Made by a program: the position numbers and the translations under genes
In this document: positions 33,401 through 44,400 of the stretch, one piece after another
Layout: each line of letters opens with the position of its first letter
Position numbering within the stretch: the stretch's first letter is position 1
The notes under the pieces: model-generated
Database searches by the model: none
Told to the model about the DNA's origin: nothing
What the model saw: only the letters and a program-made list of their open reading frames with translations
Origin: Terebella lapidaria
Lineage: Eukaryota > Annelida > Polychaeta > Terebellida > Terebellidae
Direction of reading: 5' to 3'
Assembly (NCBI GenBank): GCA_949152475.1
Contig: OX424559.1
Coordinates: 35,013,119-35,077,118 of the forward strand
Length of the DNA stretch: 64,000 bases

Positions 33401-36099
33401 TTTAAGATCACTCATGAAATATTTCGTTCAACCGACAGACCAGCCGGACCCCCCGTACGGCCTGGTATGTACTGACGTGACGGCTGTGAGTCTGTACCTG
33501 GAGTGGAGGGCTGGGTACCACGGAGGTCCCGGTCAGACCTTCCTGATCACATACACTGACATAGACACTGGTGGATCGTATACCAGAGAGCTGGATGGAA
33601 CTGACGTATTAAAGGGCAAAATTGTGAGGTACAAAATAACCGATTCAGTAACTGTCTTACCGGATCATACTTACAGGATACAAGTGGATACCAAGAATAG
33701 AATTGGGAGTACTTTTGGCCCACGATCGACCAACACAACTCTCGGTTTGCATTGACCTCTTTTTGCAAGATAATCTGGTTTTCACCTATGTTACTATTGT
33801 TTTACAAGAAATATTTTCACAGCCATGCCTGAGTTCATCGGGGAATCGACCGTCGAAATTGATGGAGAAACAGCAACGATTGTATGGCACTTGACACACC
33901 TCGATTCCACAACCCATGTTTTAGTGGCTGCCTGCGATTCTGGTCACGACACCTGCCTTGAAACAAACATCACTGACCCGTCAGTTCAACCATACTTGGT
34001 GAACATGCCACAGTCTGATCGATTTGTGTTTGATTTCATGCTCTATGACGGTGATGACCTTGTGAACACAGACTCACTTCATTATGATTTCAATGCTGGT
34101 GGGTGATCTAACTGCAACATGATTATGCTTGTATTTTGATCAGGAACAATAACGAATGATTACAACTGATTAGTAATACAGTGATAAAAGTGCATACTTG
34201 TGCAGATTATTGTCATAATCCCATCAGGTGACCAGTCTTTAACTTGGATAGTTGTTGGAGCAGTTTGTGGAGTTGTGGTGTTGACTGTTGTAATTGTTCT
34301 CGTTGTGTCACATAGAAAGAAAGGCATATTCAAGGTGAGTATCGCTGAACTACTTTTCTCTGGGTGAATCTCTGGGTGACTTCCATGCCAGAGGACCGCT
34401 CCCTCACCGGCGAAGTTTCTAGTGTTTGTGTTTGTTACATAGGGCTATATAGAGAATGGGGCCTCTTATTGATGTTACACTCTTTGATGTAACTGCAAAC
34501 GGCAACAATAATCGCTGGTAAAATGCAACCTAGTTACAGTGCTAGTGGAAACATACCGTAGATCAAACCAAGTCAAATTATGTCATTTTTTTAATGTCAA
34601 TACCCAACAAAGTGTCCCTAAAAATCTGGCTTTTTTTTTCAATTTTAGAGACGAAATCGGCTGCCTGATGTCGACAACTATTTACACCCAACGCCTATGA
34701 TTGTATTCGTAATATATGGAGAAACAACATGTTTCAAATTTTATTATCTAATTTCGATTAATCATCAGCCGGTTTTCATAATGATGGGAATAATTTATTT
34801 GAAATATTCGAACATATACTCGATTTATATATGTTCAATGTTAGGACCAACAGAATGAAGTACAATACAGCAATGTGGGGATGACACAACTAGGAGAAAA
34901 TACAACCCCGGCAGAGGAATATGAAGATCTTAAAGAACATGAGATTGATAGGGTAGGGCTACCGGTCTATTTTGTTATTGAGTTATTGCAAAACAATCGT
35001 ACATACACCCGACTTCTATTTTTATTGTTAGGACCAACAGAACGAAGTACAATACAGCAATGTGGGGATGTCACAACTAGGAGACAGTACAACGCCGGCA
35101 AAGGAATATGAAGATCTTAAAGAGCACGAGATTGATAGGGTAAGCATGCTGTGTGATTAATAGAAGATTTTGTTTAATTATTATTGACAATTTAAAACAG
35201 CAAGACTGGAAACTACGGCATATTTTCCTAGAATATAATTTCAGATAAATATGTCAATGAAACATGGAGAAACATGCTCTCATCAGTACGGATAGCCAAC
35301 ACGAATTCAGTCCATAATTCAACATTATGAATGGAATCGGATAAGAACAATCCTTGAAACTGCGCCTCGAATTCCGAATCTCCCAAAAACACAGACACAT
35401 GTCCATATGTTCGTTGTCACCATACTATGCCTGGAACCAAAATATATCTAGCTTGAGCGCTAGGAGCAAAACAAAGTTTGATTAAATTTGAGTTTGAGAT
35501 CTTAAAGAGCACGAGATTGATAGGGTAAGCATGCTGTGTGATTAATAGAAGATTTTGTTTAATTATTATTGACAATTTAAAACAGCAAGACTGGAAACTA
35601 CGGCATATTTTCCTAGAATATAATTTCAGAAAAATATGTCAATGGAACATGGAGAAACATGCTCTCATCAGTACGGATAGCCAACACGAATTCAGTCCAT
35701 AATTCAACATTATGAATGGAATCGGATAAGAACAATCCTTGAAACTGCGCCTCGAATTCCGAATCTCCCAAAATCACAGACACATGTCCATATGTTCGTT
35801 GTCACCATACTATGCCTGGAACCAAAATATATCTAGCTTGAGCGCTAGGAGCAAAACAAAGTTTGATTAAATTTGAGTTTGATGCATAGCTTTTGTTCAA
35901 TATATGAAATAGTGAAATTCGACTGCACAAATGGGCAAAAATATTATTTGTAGTATAGTCCCATAACACTAATATAGACATGGCTTACATTGTTCCTCCG
36001 ATACTTGTGACGTCAAGTATGTGAGAAAAAAAATTCAACATGCATTGCACATTAAAATCACGACAGCGCCCTGCAGTATACGAAACGGCACACTCCTAA
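30438..36099 (+). CDS. Receptor gene B: IgSF/FN3 membrane receptor, duplicated ITIM exon
   Basis: Eleven exons: 30438-30498 signal peptide (MRVAVLSAITTNLFIIVIG); 30690-31010 V-like domain; 31166-31471 Ig; 31653-31955 ANPF/NWTF domain; 33439-33744 FN3; 33823-34098 FN3-like; 34228-34334 transmembrane (WIVVGAVCGVVVLTVVIVL); 34649-34708; 34845-34952 and 35032-35139, two near-identical tyrosine exons; 36067-36099 last exon. 1989 nt give 662 aa with all phases consistent. Oddities: the V-like exon has a weak acceptor and a GTCAGC donor, and the Ig domain has lost its strand-F cysteine (TYRITA, against TYTCTA in gene C), so it cannot form the usual disulfide. The 5' half is closest to gene C (about 83% in the Ig exon), the 3' half to gene A. 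It could be functional or early in decay. Confidence 0.8.
32776..32933. repeat. Fold-back MITE-like palindrome
   Basis: ATAAAAACTGGTTTGCTATG pairs with CATAGCAAACTAGTTTTTAT, and CGATTAGAAACGCTCGAGGG pairs with CCCTCGAGCGTTTCTAATCG. Total about 158 bases, in the intron between the ANPF/NWTF and FN3 exons of gene B. Confidence 0.8.
34649..36099 (+). other. Cytoplasmic tail of gene B, tandem ITIM-like exons
   Basis: Exon 34649-34708 encodes RRNRLPDVDNYLHPTPMIVF. Exons 34845-34952 and 35032-35139, both 36 codons starting DQQNEVQYSNVG and ending EHEIDR, differ by only a few residues. Each has VQYSNV and, 14 residues later, YEDL. The last exon gives RPAVYETAHS and stop. Gene A has a single copy, so B doubled its motif dose by exon duplication. 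Confidence 0.75.
35113..35882. repeat. 385-bp tandem duplication in the gene B tail
   Basis: 35113-35497 and 35498-35882 are almost identical; I count about three differences. The second unit repeats the last 27 bases of the second tyrosine exon plus its donor and intron sequence, leaving a partial exon with no acceptor. It is very recent. Confidence 0.9.
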
Positions 36100-37405
36100 A
36101 CGAGGTCGCATCATACGGAGTGTCCATCAGGTGTGTAAATGAACGCTTAATGATGCTACAATAATTTGGCAACTTTCGTTTCAACTAATTTACAACCTTC
36201 AAATTTTTTGAACATGTAATTTCTATGAATGCCACAATATCTGCCACCGTACTTGTACTATCATCATGCCCAATTTTGCAGAGATGTTTTCCAAACCTCT
36301 CGAATCTGGAATGGGCAGAATGAAGGCATGTTGGCTCACAACTTACTGTTACTGGATTTCTTACTGCTGTTACTGGTGTTTTTTACTGCTATGTCCATTT
36401 TATTGGAGAGTTCCAAGCACTCCGATTTCCAACAACAGTCGGTGACCTGTTTGATATTCGACTGATGTCTGTTGCAGTTTCATTGATAAAATTCACACCA
36501 CTTGTCTCAGTAATCAGTGTAAACATATGTCTATTACCATACAAACAAGTTTGTGTATACTCATATTTCAATCATTATATATGTATCAGAAGTATATACA
36601 ATCGTATATCATTATGTTTTGTACATGTTTTTTTTCCTTGCCATTTAAAGTTACTCCCTTTGTGTTTTCTGAGAACTTTCTGATAACTACCTGTTATTAA
36701 CATGACAACGTTCGAATAATGAACCATAACAATCGTTTATAGAAAACGTATACATACATATTGTACATAAATATCTGTGTTGTTGGTTCGGACATTCTTG
36801 TTGGGAAGATTGCAGATATTGTTTTTCATAATATCGCGTGTCGGGAAATGGTGACTTCAGCGTTGTTGTGATAAGTATATTCAAGCCTATTGTGCCGTTG
36901 GTGGGATTATGTTGACATATCTGCATTTTGTTAATAAAAGCCTATATTATTAACATTGTATAATTCTTTATCGTATAGCAGGTAATACAACAAGTTTGCT
37001 GCAAGAACCCATGTCTCACATGGTTAACAAATATCGTTGTTTTTTAAACCTATGTCAATTCCTTAAGGGTTTTCTCTCCATGTGGACCCACTAAGAGATC
37101 CAAATTTTGAACTTCATTTGATGATTTTTAGACTTCCAAACAATCATCAATACCACATTGTGCATTTGAAAACAGATAATCGGGATCAAAAATTCTCTTC
37201 AGTGTGGAATAATAAGTAATTCATCCCCCCAAAATATCTTTGAAATGGGTCATTTCCGGCCTTTTCCACTAAAATATTCTTTTGTTACAACTAATGCAAC
37301 TGAGATTTTGCTATTTCTATAGGTATATCTCTGAAATCGATAAATCGAGATATTATCTCGATGAATAGAGATGGTATCTCCATAAATCGACTCAGACATT
37401 TGAAG
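36100..37405. other. No gene seen
   Basis: 3' flank of gene B and AT-rich intergenic DNA; no exon, repeat family or RNA gene recognised. Confidence 0.4.
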
Positions 37406-37407
37406 TA

Positions 37408-38044
37408 CAGTGTACTCTGTATAAACCGGATCTCCAGTGGACCGGGGAAAAAGTCCGGTATGGACAGAGCGCCGGTATATCAAGAGTCTGAAGAGAGAGA
37501 GAACAGCGACCGTCTCAACCTATATGCAGATACCGGCGACTTCGTCTTTCATTGTTGGACAACATAACATAACTAAATACCGGCCAACTATTTTAAGTAC
37601 ATGTAGTTACAAAATTTATGGACATCGCCGTAGTTAATATTATGCTATTGGTAATAGGGCGGATCTGTATAGATTTATTGCAGAACATTCAAGTAAGTAA
37701 TTTGAGTCAATCGATTATTAATTGTAGATTTTCTATTGATATCATTTAAGTCTTGTCCTATTAGCACATCCTAAAACCATCGGCATAATATACATAGTGA
37801 GACAAATTGTATGATGTCATAGAATTGTTGTATGCGTTTATAGCATGCGCTGATTAATACTCACTTTGAACAATGTGTGAGTGTTGTGTTACAGAAATTG
37901 GGCCGGTTTTCAGAATGGACAACATCCGGTATATCGAGAGTTGCTTACTGTACAAACAAAGGGGAAGAGATCGGGACCTAAGAGGAACGCCGGTATGGAC
38001 AAAATTCCGGTATATACAAGAGCCGGTTTTGGTAGAGTACACTG
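37408..38044. mobile_element. pogo/Tigger-type MITE
   Basis: CAGTGTACTC at 37408 faces GAGTACACTG ending at 38044, with TA outside both (37406-37407 and 38045-38046). Inner phrases AAACCGG and CCGGTATATC.AGAG recur inverted. The CAGTGTAC...TATAAACCGG start is like the ends of Tigger/pogo non-autonomous elements. No ORF. Confidence 0.75.
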
Positions 38045-38324
38045 TACAAGTAAAATGGATATTGGTTATCTCGGCAACAAAACAATAAAACAAAAAGTAC
38101 TGATTACTTATGTTGAAACCTAAATGGAGTATATGATAAACAGTCATTACAATAATAACTGAAATAATACAGACCAAACTATCCAGATGACGTCACGAAT
38201 ATACCTCATTCCATACTTAATATCAGAAGTATTTTGCGGAAAAAACGATTATACCAATTTTCATTCATAAACATATTGCATTTTGATAGTGATATAGTAA
38301 CTTCACCATAGTATTCAATTCGGT

Positions 38325-38830
38325 AGTTATGTCCCCTGGAGGGGGGACATATAGTTTTTGTGTGGGTCTCCATGCGCCGTGCGCCATCCAGAAACGACGT
38401 CACGCACTTTTCGAAAAGTACCAAGATATCATCACGAAACTTCTTGTACGTCTACATCGGGCCCTGAGGTAGGTTGTTTTTGAATTTCAGCCAAATCGGA
38501 GAAATAAGATGGCCACAACAAAACAATACATTACTTTTTTCGGGAAAATGACGTCACAAATTTTATTCTGAAACGTGTCAAGATATCGACAAGAAAGTTT
38601 CTGTACACATACATCCGGTCTTAAGGTAGGTTGGTATCGAACTTCAGCCGGATCGTAAAAACAAGATGGCCGCCATAAGAAAAAAATACTTTTTTCAGGA
38701 AAACAACGTCACGTACTTTATTCCGAAACGTACCAAGATGTCATATAACTTTTTTGTACACATACATCGGGACATCTGTGGTAGGTTGCTATTGAATTTC
38801 AGCGGAATCAGAGAAGCAAGATGGCCGCTA
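38325..38830. repeat. Hairpin followed by three 156-bp tandem units
   Basis: A short hairpin (TATGTCCCCTGGAGGGGGGA) is followed by about three diverged copies of a unit of roughly 156 bases. Each has ACGTCAC, GAAACGT..CAAGATATC, GTACACATACATC.GG, GGTAGGTTG and AAGATGGCC (at about 38506, 38663 and 38818). It looks like a non-coding dispersed repeat. Confidence 0.65.
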
Positions 38831-41327
38831 CAAAGTTCAACAGAGATCATGAGAATTGCACAGAGTATTGATATTCCAAAATATAAATTGTTACACTGAT
38901 CTTCAACGCTATCGTCAAAACATGTTCATATATGTTGCCGAACACACATTTCCTGTATGGACTATAATACAAAATCGAGTTATATCTTGAAAGGGTTCTT
39001 TCGTGAATGACATATATCCACAGACTGTCGATTCAAAGGTAACAAAATTTAGACACATCACGAAGGTACATAGGGAGAATTTCATGCATTTTGAGGAAAA
39101 GTGTCTGAATAGATTTTTGAGAGAATGGCGAAACGAAAAAAAGGTCGATTTGACCTTCGAAGATCATTGAAGGTCAAATTCAAGGTCACCATTCAAACTG
39201 CAATATACGATTCCCCATTAGAATGTGCTAATACTTAGGCGCTATCTTGGAGTGGTCTAGGAATTACTCTGCAAATTCCTCATTATGAACGAAAGTTTTT
39301 CAGACAAGTCGAAACAATTTTTCAAAGACCAAAAAAAATCTCTTTTTTTTGCTAAAAAAAATGGCTAAAAACTAATATCGACTTGATTTGTGACAAAAAA
39401 AAATCTGTCGACCCGTCAAAAAATAAAAATGGCCGCCAAATGCTCACCGTCGATCCAAGGGGCAACACAACTTATACACATCATAGAGGTACTTGAGGGG
39501 AATGTTTTAAAACAAAAAACTTAAACCTGATTAGAAGTTTTTGAGAAAATGGCTCCCAAATCGGCAAAACCGATTGAATAAAAAATCGAAGAGAAAAACG
39601 TCTCAATTTGTTAGTCCAAGAAATTATTTTTAAGTTTTCAGAAAAATTCATCAAGACAAAAAAAAGTTATATGCCGGACGGACGAAGGACGGATGACAGA
39701 CGAAACATCTCGACAATAGCTCATCGACTCATATCTGCCGGTGAGCTAATAAGGTTTCTTAGTAATGACGCATTTATCAATTCCACCAAAATAATTACTT
39801 CCAAAGAAATACAGAAAAATGCAACCACATTTTCTTTATATGCATTAAATAGAGTAAGCACTTCTTAGAAGAATTTCCACATAATTTTCAAAGATGATGA
39901 ATATACTTCCACTGCCAACTCATCGTCATCCCTCATGTCAAAACCAGAACCAACCTGAATACGTGTACATTATCTGACTGACATAGTTGGCTGGGCTTTG
40001 TTTTATATCCCAAAATGTTGTAATTAGATTTACTATTGTCATCGTCAAAATCTGGTTGTACTACCGGCAATAGGCTCATATTTACATGGCAAGAAATGCA
40101 AAAGATACCAACAGGTAAAATTTTATAGTCGAGGCAAAACAGGCACACGTTACACATAGTCTGCGGCCTCGGGTCCTATTTGTGAGAAAGCCTTGAACTA
40201 GAACTCTACAAGTAAACGTCAGGGATCCAGAGTAGCAAAAGTGGTCGCCGCTTGAAACAAATGCGTTGGCCAAAATTTTTGCTGTGAGATCGTCAGTCAA
40301 ATAAACTGATAAAATTGAATGATGTTTGTGCTAGAATATCAGTTCGTGCGCTGAGCGGCAGGTGGAAAAAGGTGCACTGTGCTAAGCGGCACCGGAAGTT
40401 AAAGTAATTTTGTATTTGATATAGGCCGCCGCTGATGCGGCGACCAATGATGTACTTATTACTTGTGTATGACATGATTTCACAGTTGGCCGACTTGTAG
40501 GGGCCGCTATCCTGACTCTACGGATATTTGAGTGCGATACTTTGTTCTCCTGCTGGTTACACTATTATATGCGAGGCGGTTTAGAGTGTACAAATGGTCC
40601 ATTAGATAAAACCAATGTTGAATCCGATACATGAACAACACAATCTCCTGTCGAGTACCACAGGATGTATCCTGCTAAAACGCCTTCACCTCTATGGCCC
40701 ATTGATGATCAGTGTATGAATGCCTATTAAATACCTTCACTGCCAGACAGCGTCTGTCAACAATATCCGCAACAAATCTGTCCGACATCAACTTTTATTA
40801 GTGTGTGCAGTCATAACTCTCATATGATCAACCAGCGGAATATATTCGTAAACTTTTTTTCTCAACGAGTAGCATGATACAGAGCTTCCTATATGATTTT
40901 TGTGGTTTTTATTTTCTTTCTAAATGGTTCCAACTACTTCGGATTTCAATATAAGCAGTTACCGAGACTGAATATGTTGTAAGCATTAGCATTATTAATA
41001 AATTAACTAATTACAAATATTTTCTGTTTAATATGTTGCTGTGTGCTTTTACCACGCAGTGCAAACATTTTTGGATACATTTTGACCATAGTCATCAACA
41101 AGGAAGTTCAGAGAACGAAAAAGTGACGCGTTGTTGTGTGGGCGACAAACGAACCTCACGTAAAACCTGTTGACATGACCTAGTCTTTGCTGGCTACACA
41201 CATTGGGTACACATATCACAAGTAACTTTTAAAGTGAAGAATCAATGGTGATCTATATTGTGAATTGTCAACAGTACGTTCACGGAATATAATAGGATAG
41301 TACCAACCCGTCATGCGGTCGTCATGA
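38831..41327. other. No gene seen; dispersed repeat near 39.0-39.75 kb
   Basis: 39.0-39.75 kb has AAGGTCAAATTCAAGGTCA, poly-A runs and ends GACGGACGAAGGACGGATGA ... GGTGAGCTAA, a style of dispersed repeat also glimpsed at 27.2 kb and 22.2 kb. The rest has no recognisable feature. Sequence just before 41448 should hold the promoter of gene C. Confidence 0.4.
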
Positions 41328-41447
41328 GTGCGTTTGTTGTCACATGCAGAAATTGAATCAACCTTGCCTTCTGCAACTCATATGGTGAATCGCGTTTTGA
41401 ATACCTCGATTTGGGATACTGTCATTATTCACAAGTTGTTTTTAACA

Positions 41448-44400
41448 ATGTGGAAACTGATGTGTATCATACAAGCTTCCTGGATTTCAGTTGAAGGGAT
41501 AGGTGAGTACCTGCCATCAAAAATAGTTCATTGATTTTTTATCTTATCTAAAGAAACGAGTTCCTTTTCATTCCATTTTGATAAAAATAAGTGGATATAT
41601 AACACCACGAAAGAGGCATTGTAGAGAACTACTGTATGTACTACAAGTTAGTACGTTCACCATGTAGGTTTCTCATTAAGTCCCGGTGAGTTGAGGTTAT
41701 ACCCCGGACAGCCTGCGACATTCAGCTGGGGTCTTGACGAAGAACGAGAGTCAAGATATGCGGTGGTATTTGAATACAACAATGTTGGCTTTTATACTTA
41801 CGAGGACGGGTTCACCGCATGGCGTAACGGCTACGAGCAGAGAACAAACGTGACACACCCAGTGAACACTCCGGAGATCAGCTTCACTCTGTACCAAGTC
41901 ACAAGTTCAGACACAGGAGGGAACTACGAGTGCAGGATTGAGGACTTCCCTTTTGAGTCAATATTCAATGACAACGCCAGAATATATCTGTATGGTGAGA
42001 AGTCAGTTCAGCGGTGATTTTTTTTTTTCGGGAAAAGTTATGCGAAGATTTTTCACTGTTCACTCTTCAACCCATGAACGACACACAGGTACGCCCTCCA
42101 GACCAGTCCTGACAACAGATCCAGACGCTGTGGAGAACATGCAGTACACAATCACGTGTACCTCAGAGAGTAACTCGTCACCCCGCTCTGGTGCTAGACC
42201 GATGGTGTACACCTGGACCAGGGACAGTCTCCCTCCACCTACAGACAGACACATCACCAGTGGGGAGGGAGGCTCTACCCTCGTCATCAATCCCGTCCTG
42301 AGGGAAGACCACGGTAGAACATACACCTGTACAGCACAGGAGTTTGACTCTACTCTCTCCAGCTCTGACGATTTAGTCACGGATGTGAAGTGTGAGTACC
42401 GTTGACATATCACGGCCATTGTGCTTGGGCAAAAATTGAGTAATGCATGTATGTATGTATGTCAGACCATCATAGCAAAAATTGTTATAACACAGATCCT
42501 CCTGGTGAACCGACCCTCCAGGGACCCACACAGCCGCTGGTGGAAGGTTCCTCCTCTCTCACTCTCACGTGTTCTCTGACTGGTGACAGTCTCGGCAACC
42601 CTCCAGCTCACGAGTACAAATGGTGGAACACAGAGAGCTCGTACAGCAACACACAATCTGGAAACACTCTGACTGTTGCTGATGTGTCTGTAAACGAACA
42701 TGACGGTCTTTGGAGGTGTGAGGGAACCAACACCATAGACAGGGGACCATCCGACGAACGCACAGTTACTGTTCACTGTATGTATATATGCATATATGTA
42801 TGAAACACATAACTATATTAACAACCATAACCTTATTGTACATCTATTGCTCAATCCCAGCCCCAGCCACAATACACACAGACCCTGGTTCCTCTATCAG
42901 TGTGCTGTACAGCAAGACTCTGTCAGTGTTGTATGAGGTTAGAGCCAGACCGGCCGCCTCCATCAGCTGGAGGTACAAGGGCGGGGACACACTGCCCAGT
43001 GGTGTACAACCCCAGTCTAGTACCAGGTCTGACGGGAAATACACCATCACGTCCAGCACTCTCCAGTGGAGATCTGGAGCTACTGATGCTGAGAAGAGGG
43101 GATCGCCTGGAGACTACAAGTGGACTGGAGCGAATAGTGTAGGAGATTCGGCATCATCTGAGGTGGAGCTCATTGTTTTATGTGAGTCAGTGTGATAGCG
43201 GATTGTACTGATACCAACCTTTTTAAATATTCATAGTGATACCTCTATATGGACGATCAGTGAAACAATCCACTGAACGAGCAGTTCACATTCGCAAATG
43301 GATCTTATTATCACAGTTACAGACACTGAGCCTACACAAAGGAAATAGTATTGCCGGTAATAAGTAACACTCTGAACAAATCGCTACGTTTTGATTGTAC
43401 ATATTAAATACAGGGGAAAAAATTGCCATACAACTATTTGGCGAAAACCTTATTTCAGATGGACCAGTTGGTATCTCCCTGAGTAACCCTGGACCAATCA
43501 CCGCCACAGAAGGAGATACAGTCAGTGTCACGTGTACTTCTGATTGTTCTCCTTCTTGTCAATACACGTGGACACGCGCCAGTGACAACCAAGAAGTCCA
43601 CGTGGGAGCTACCCTCGACTTTCCCAGCATTGACAGATCAGACCATGATGTGTACACGTGCCAGTCATCTAACGTCTATGGAGAACGGTCGACATGCGTG
43701 ACTATCAATGTCAACTGTATGCGAAACTGATATCTTATATATTGACTCATCAAAACTGTCCTTCAAACATTGGTAATATACTTAGCACACACTTTTTTCC
43801 AGTTCCTACAAGTATCACAGACTTCACAAAATCATCAGATACAACTCTGCACGGAGAAAGTGTCAGTTTGACCTGCAACGTGACAAGCAGACCAGAGTCA
43901 GAAATCAGGATCAACAGCGCCACATCTCTCCTCATCCGAACTGTTGACCACCAGGCTATATATACCTTCAGCTCCTCCAGTATCTTTGATTCCGGCAGTT
44001 ACACGTGCAATGCTGAAAACGGGATTGGTTCTGCTGCACCAGAACAATCTACAGTTCTGAACGTACAAGGCAAGATTATGACAAAATAACTGAATATATA
44101 CTTTGATGAATGTAATCAATAATATACAACAAAACGAAACTTTGTTATTTACAGGTGGATTTTATTTCTGCAATAACCAGACCTCGAACATCACGAGGGG
44201 TCTCGCTTTAGAAAGTTCATTCAAAGAAGAAATCTGCGAGTTTGCGAACCCCTTTCACAACATCACTAAAGCCAACTGGACATTCTCTGAGCGGAATGGA
44301 ACACGAGTGATGACTGACTTGCCAGATGACATTATTATATACACAGAGAACACTGATCATGTGTCACAGAAGATTATACACTTTGAGATCCCAGTGGTGA

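Noticed and set aside
42060-42419. Antisense ORFs over receptor exons
   Set aside because: They follow the sense exon boundaries and mirror paralogous exons (also at 10.7-11.4, 31.2-31.6 and 54.3-54.7 kb), so they are shadows.
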